From: Lithospermum erythrorhizon
Taxonomy: Eukaryota > Streptophyta > Magnoliopsida > Boraginales > Boraginaceae
DNA length: 64,000 bases
Assembly (NCBI GenBank): GCA_019722365.1
Contig: JADFUC010002211.1
Coordinates: 1-64,000, forward strand
Direction of reading: 5' to 3'
Positions 58,944 to 64,000 of this stretch are shown here, piece by piece. A program made the position numbers and the translations under genes. Each line of letters starts with the position of its first letter. The stretch's first letter is position 1. The notes beneath the pieces are model-generated. The model saw only the letters and a program-made list of their open reading frames with translations. It had not been told where the DNA came from and did no database searches.

Positions 58944-61900
58944 TCATTTGGGTATCCTCTTGAGAAGCTTGTACATACCAAACACATTCTTCTCCTGCCA
59001 CTGGTTCGGAATGAAGAATGAACGGTGTAGTGGTGGTGACATTTCCCGATCCAGATAGGGTAATGCTGCAACTACCTGGAGTCACCAAACTTAAAAGTGA
59101 GTGATGTTCATTATGTTTGACTCGTACAGACAATAGAGGCATTCATATGGATAGCATGACAACACTTCAAATACCATCAGAAAAATTAATAACATGGTAA
59201 AGTGAAATCTTTGGACAACTTTATTATGTGGTTGGATATAGATGATAAGGATCTATGTGAACACTTCTGCTTATGGGTAACAGAGAGAAGCCTACCTCCC
59301 AAGTTGACAAGTCACTTCCTCGAGAAAGATGAGGGCGTTGAAGTTGCAATTCCATAAGAAAGGTGCATTTTTCCAAATCCAGTAGCTACAAAAAAGATCA
59401 AAGACCAAAGCATTGGAGAGTCAAGGAATAACACCTACTGAAATAATGGCAACTGTCGAGCAAAATAGACATAGCAGATGAAGTCGAGCAAATAGAAACA
59501 ATCAACATGTATTACATATTGCATGTCTGAAGCTTTATTCTTGTTATTGAAATAAAGTGGAGCTGCTGCAGTCCCACCCAACGTAGAGTTGAATGGAAAA
59601 GGAAGGAGGCCTCTAAAACCATCATCTATCCATCGAACTTCGCCTACATAATCTGGGATAAAGAAGGATGATGGGAATCGATGCCATTCGCTTCCGACAC
59701 AGAGAACAGAACCTGGATTACTCAAATGAAGGATAAAAAAAATGTTAACAGAGTTTGGGAAGCTAAGAAACTTGTGTAAAGTTGCATTTTTACTGACTCA
59801 CACCTGTTCCCACATCATCATGAAGATCCAAGTGCTTGTAGATTTCAATAGGTGCAGAATAACCATGTATCAAGGAAAATGTTCGAGCATGGGATGCACA
59901 TAAAATAAGAGCCAAAGAAATAGGTCTGAGACCCTTTGCTATCTGCATGATAAAATCTGGCGTTATAGCTAACCCCAAACCTTGAAACCATGAAATGTAT
60001 AACCTACCGTAACAAGAACGGATCCGGAGTTTGGACTGTACTTATCCCTGAACAAGTCAGGGAAGCTCTCAATCACAGCTGAAGCAGCCAAACAGATAAG
60101 CGGATATATGGGATAGAGGAATCTGCAAAACGTCAAGTATCAAGAGTATGATTTTAATTATATGAATGTGCATCAACATGTCTTCATAATGAAGACAAAA
60201 AGACATTTCTGTGGAGTATAAGAAGAAAGGGGCTACATTAATGGTTAAAAAGGAAAAGAAAGCGTAGCAGTGACAAGGAAACTGATTTGGATACCCTAAA
60301 GTAGGATTATATTTGCAGTCTTCTCACTTTGGGATTTTGATAAATCAATGTTCTAAAAAGATTTAGATAGAATTATGCCTTCAACCTTCTACTCGACATC
60401 AGAAATTAAATTACACAGGAAAAATAATAAAAAAAAAGACTGCATCTGAGTGCGCCAATAGAAAAATAACAATGTGGGTGCAAATAAGAGGTGTTGAGCA
60501 AACCTTTCTTCCTTGTGTGGCTGTAAGGACATAAATGCTATCCATATATAAATGGGTGAAACAATGACCAACAAATCTGGCGCATACTTCTTCTTTGCAA
60601 TGGGTAAAAACCCAAGGAAGAGCAGGGCAAGTAGGAAACAGAAATTGAAGTTGTTGAATCCATTTTTCAGGTAGAATAATGGCCCCTCAACACCATAAAG
60701 ATGGCTCTCACCACCGCCCAATACATTATACAACAGCAAATTGAGAACAGAAGATGTCCATCTTCCGTAGTAGAAGTAGTCCACAACTACTGACAGCCCC
60801 TGGAGATGAAAAATAAGAAAGACACATATTAAGCAATTGAATATATCAAGGAAAACAAAGCAACCACAATATTATGTACTTATGTTGCAATGATCACAAG
60901 GCATGGAAATATAAATCAGCATACGCACCATCAAGCCAACTGAAGTAACAACACCTGAGATAAATGCTTGTTTAAAATTTTTCATCAAAGAGTAAATTGT
61001 GACTGGAAGAAATGCCAAGATTGCAAATGGCCACCCAAGTATCACTCCGGTTGCTGCAGAAGCAACTGCCATGGCAGGCTTCTCAAAAAGATAAAATGCT
61101 GATGCAAGAGACATAGCATACATGGAAAACGAACTTGGAAGCAAACCTGCATATTATGCACAATTTTGCATTAATTCAGTAGATAAAATAGATATGACAA
61201 GAAACCTATAAAACCAAAAAATTCGGATTTTGCATCACAAGCAGAACACATGGGAGTCACTGAGTTGATTTCCAGAAGGATTGCAAATATAATAGAATTC
61301 CCTATGAACACATGCCAGGGCTTCAGAATTAAAAATGAAAACATTCAAGTATTTCAAAACACCATCTTACTCGTGCTAGCAAAGAAACAGCCACTGGCCA
61401 AACAGAGCATAGCAAGTGCATATGATGCAATCCGTTTTCCGTACTTCCTAGACACGGCTACCACCAGAGCAGCATCAACGACAACCGAGATCATAGCAAG
61501 GAAGATTCTGATGGCGTAAAAGACTCTCACCTAGAATGTTGACGGCTTTATCTTAATTCCAGAATTTGAAACATACCATGAAATGCAGTCGGCCAAGGGT
61601 AAGTGAACCACCTTACAGATACGAATAGATGTCTCACCTTTTCCTCAGCAAACCACCACGAAGCAGGCCCACCCACTACCTTATGGAAAAGAATATACAG
61701 ATACGACCGCAAAGCAAAGTTGGAACTGCAAAAGGCATACCAGTTGATTAATAACACCTCCAAGGGTAAGTGAGCAGGCAGTAGTAGACGTAATTTTCAT
61801 TAATGCCGTATATATTGATTTGATGTAAAATGATACGCATTCTTAAAATATCTTGAATTCACAGATAGTACGATTTATAAAATCCAAAAGAAATTATCAA

Positions 61901-62938
61901 AATTATTACATGCTTTTTAATTAGTATGTGTATTATTGAGAACAATTATCTGAATTCTTAAAAGATAAAAATATCTTTATAGGTAGTATAATTTACATTA
62001 TTATTATTTATTTATTTGAGAAAATATTACGTATTGTCTTAAATGTACCAAAAGAAGAAGAAAAAAAATTATAAAATGATATAATTTGCTTTAGCCAACT
62101 ACTTGTCTCGATAAAAGTTCAACTACAACCAATAATCTCTTACAACTTCAAATAGCTAGCTTCGGCCAAAGTAGTCATAGAGGTAAGGTTACATACTACG
62201 CAAAATGTATTAATCTAACGTATACTCCTCCCTCAAATAGCTTCGGCCTAAGGATTTTCCTTAAGCTAATAATTATGTAATGGAGGTAGTATTAATCAAA
62301 CGTATACTACTCCCTCCATCACCAAGATTGCCTAGTTTGATTTTCAACGGTCAAAATTAACCAACTTGGGTACCTTAATCGACAAAAACGACTTTTATTT
62401 AAATCAAAATTATCAAAACTACCATATTAAAAACTAGCATTCAGTACATTTTTCACCAAATAATATACAACACATATAAAAGTACCCGCATTAAAAAATT
62501 AAAAAATGTAGGCCTGTCAACTGACGGGTTCCGTTTGGTTCGGTTCGGTTCCAAAATAAAGATTAAAAAGTTCGGTTCAGTTCGATTTGGAAGTAATAAT
62601 AAAAAAAATTGGAGGTTATAATATAACACAAACCTGTATTCCCAAGTTTGGAAGCCGGAATTAAAAAGGAGGTAATGAAGAGGCTCCCAATAATTAAACA
62701 CCTCATCACAATCGTGTATTATATTCGACGTGGCACTCATGTATCGTAACACTGCTAATGATAATAAAGGCAACACCCAACCTAATCCCGTGTCTTTTTC
62801 ATCGGATTCGCTGACGTGGCGCTTCTTGTCGAGTTTACTGTAGGGCGTGTTGTCGGATGTTTCGGGAGCCTGGGTACGACGATGACGTGGCGCTAGGGAC
62901 ATTTTTCCGATTGGGATTTTGGGGGGAATGTTTGTCAT
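58944..62938 (-). CDS. ALG9: ALG9 alpha-1,2-mannosyltransferase (ER N-glycan assembly)
   Basis: Ten minus-strand exons join in frame: 62938-62634, 61725-61638, 61530-61371, 61146-60929, 60799-60504, 60122-60008, 59942-59804, 59712-59516, 59385-59296, 59075-58944 (about 579 aa; about 570 in Arabidopsis, from memory). The family signature IIHDCDEVFNYWEPLHYLL lies in exon 1, followed by SSNFALRSYLYILFH, many hydrophobic membrane segments, NVLGGGESHLYG, SLQPHKEERFLYPIYPL, CVGSEWHRFPSSFF and the C-terminus SFFIPNQWQEKNVFG...KRIPK. This GT22 enzyme uses dolichol-phosphate-mannose in the ER lumen to add the seventh and ninth mannoses to the lipid-linked oligosaccharide; in Arabidopsis it is EBS3. 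The start is either MTNIPP (62938) or MSLAPR (62902); the latter is closer to family length. No break was seen, and exon 3 replaces a tempting read-through of the exon 2 donor. Confidence 0.95.
62222..62480. mobile_element. MITE-like insertion in ALG9 intron 1
   Basis: TACTCCCTCCATCACCAAG near 62308 is a typical Tc1/mariner-MITE end. It is followed by GCCTAGTTTGATTTTCAACG, which resembles 23186-23201 in PNP intron 1. The opposite end was not convincingly found. A second TACTCCTCCCTC lies at 62222. Next to it, near 62525-62580, is a GGTTCGGTTCGG-type simple repeat. Confidence 0.5.
62812..62894. promoter_or_regulatory. Repeated ACGT-core motif at the 5' end of ALG9
   Basis: TGACGTGGCGCT occurs exactly twice, at 62812-62823 and 62883-62894. 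A third related CGACGTGGCAC is at 62726-62736. The upstream copy reads GATGACGTGG, matching the XBP1/bZIP-type unfolded-protein-response site GATGACGTGK. All lie inside exon 1 as annotated, so they may be chance codon usage; the two exact copies are read in different frames. Confidence 0.3.
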
Positions 62939-64000
62939 GGGTTTTGCTCACTTTGCTTCGATCTCAAGTTTTGGTGTGGACTCACTTATGTATAAGACCA
63001 CGCCGTGTTGTACTATATCTTTTTTTCACAGGCTATGCTTATTTATTCTTGAGTATGTAGTGGCTAAATTTCGGATTGATATAATAGCGTCTGGCCCATG
63101 TAAATAAATTATCTTAGGCAAGGCTGTGTGACAATTGCGACCAAGAAAATGTTGGTAGGGGGAATCGAATCATGACATACCGATCGTAATTTCCCATCTT
63201 GTGGAATTTGGCCAATCGCTGGTCATGAGTGTTGTCTTATCTCGATTTCTTTTTTAATTGGTAAAAGTATTGAAACGATCATCTTAGCGGACCTCGAGGA
63301 TTCGCATGCAGGGGATATCGCGGGAAGAGAGTTAATCGCGATATATCCGCCGATTGATTAGAAGCCAAAACCATTTTTTTTTATTCGTGTTTTTGGTTGT
63401 TTGACGTGGATATTTGATTATGAATAACTTTGATGGATTACTTGTTTGGTATGGTGGAATCATGATCATGATTAGAGTTGTGCATTAGACGATGATGATC
63501 TGATCGGTTTCGATGATGGATAGGATAGCAAAATCTTTGAAGTTGAGCTGATCGCGCTTGGTCGAATGAGGCTCTTTACAAACAAGAACCGATTGTTGCA
63601 ATCTTTCAAACAATCAGAGTGTAAAGGATCGAAAGAGTTTAGTTTACGAAAATATAGAGAATTTGGGTATCGAAAGTGAACTTACTTGATTTGGCTTAAG
63701 TTTCGCTTTTATAGTTATTTGGACCGTTACCTTGACGAGCCTTGATCTCTTTCGTTAGATTAATGATTTTGTGGCTCGTTCGGGAGTCGAGCAATTCTGA
63801 TCTTAATTGCCACGCCCAGTGAGGCGAGGCAAAGTCGTTAGTCTCCTACGACTCTTCTCTTGCTACAGAAACTGCTTAACTTAGTTTATCACGAGGCACT
63901 GCGTTTAGGCTCATTTCGTGTGATTGGTCAATTTATTCGGTACTTGTTCGTCAGATTTCGAGAGGGCCCAAATGCCGTTGGACCAGGTGCGGATCGGCCC
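62939..64000. other. ALG9 upstream region and decayed repeat at the window edge
   Basis: The first ~150 bp should hold the ALG9 promoter, but no clear TATA box was fixed. From about 63110 the sequence has the CGAG-rich, ORF-less texture of the other decayed LTR regions, with a TATA-like CTATAAAAG on the minus strand near 63705. Probably part of an LTR that continues beyond the window. Confidence 0.4.

Noticed and set aside
58903..59142. 79-codon minus-strand frame SLVTPGSCSITLSGSG... as a separate gene
   Set aside because: It overlaps the last ALG9 exon in another frame. The exon 59075-58944 encodes the conserved ALG9 C-terminus.
61548..61637. ALG9 exon 2 reading on past AEEK into VRHLFVSVRWFTYPW
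   Set aside because: The true continuation VRVFYAIRIFLAM is in the exon at 61530-61371, and a good donor (AAG|GTGAGA) ends exon 2 at 61638. The read-through only resembles it by chance at its first residues.
1..64000. CRISPR array or bacterial-type operon
   Set aside because: The tandem repeats lack unique spacers of constant length, and all genes are spliced or of plant type.

Overview
This window is nuclear DNA from a flowering plant, most likely a core eudicot. The evidence is spliced genes with GT-AG introns encoding plant-type proteins, AT-rich intergenic DNA, and several plant transposon classes. The motif TACTCCGTA recurs in the intergenic DNA and would fit Caryophyllales or asterids, but that is only a hint. 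There is no operon logic; each gene is an independent transcription unit.

Layout: 1-9650 is decayed retrotransposon DNA (a GC-richer body, then a long LTR-like part with internal tandem repeats and a TATA box). 10358-13565 is a short Ty1/copia-type LTR element. 14518-18072 holds a MITE, a 1.2-kb fold-back element, an isolated SVP/JOINTLESS-type MADS-box first exon (minus strand, 16267-16448) and a hAT-type MITE with a perfect 8-bp target duplication. 18073-21990 is decayed, with a LINE fragment and a SINE-like head. 22059-31441 is an intact 16-exon gene for mitochondrial polynucleotide phosphorylase (PNP2-type). 34470-34787 is a PCNA-like pseudogene broken by a nonsense codon. 37288-40006 is an 11-exon gene for a lysine-rich protein in which one exon and its introns have been triplicated. 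41113-44996 is the AP-4 adaptor mu subunit gene (13 exons), with apparent small frameshifts near both ends. 47497-48420 is an intronless AT-hook (AHL) gene with tandem repeats just downstream. 50570-57740 is an old Ty3/gypsy element on the minus strand. 58944-62938 is an intact 10-exon ALG9 mannosyltransferase gene on the minus strand. The last kilobase is decayed repeat DNA.

The genes belong to unrelated processes: mitochondrial RNA decay (PNP2), trans-Golgi vesicle coats (AP4M), ER N-glycan assembly (ALG9), chromatin or transcription (AHL, MADS). No previously undescribed multi-gene system is evident. The observations most worth following are the in-frame exon triplication, the PCNA pseudogene, the AP4M indels, the fold-back element beside the MADS exon, and one MITE family that appears to recur in introns of three genes. 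All exon boundaries were read by eye from splice signals, reading phase and remembered family sequences; no alignment was run.
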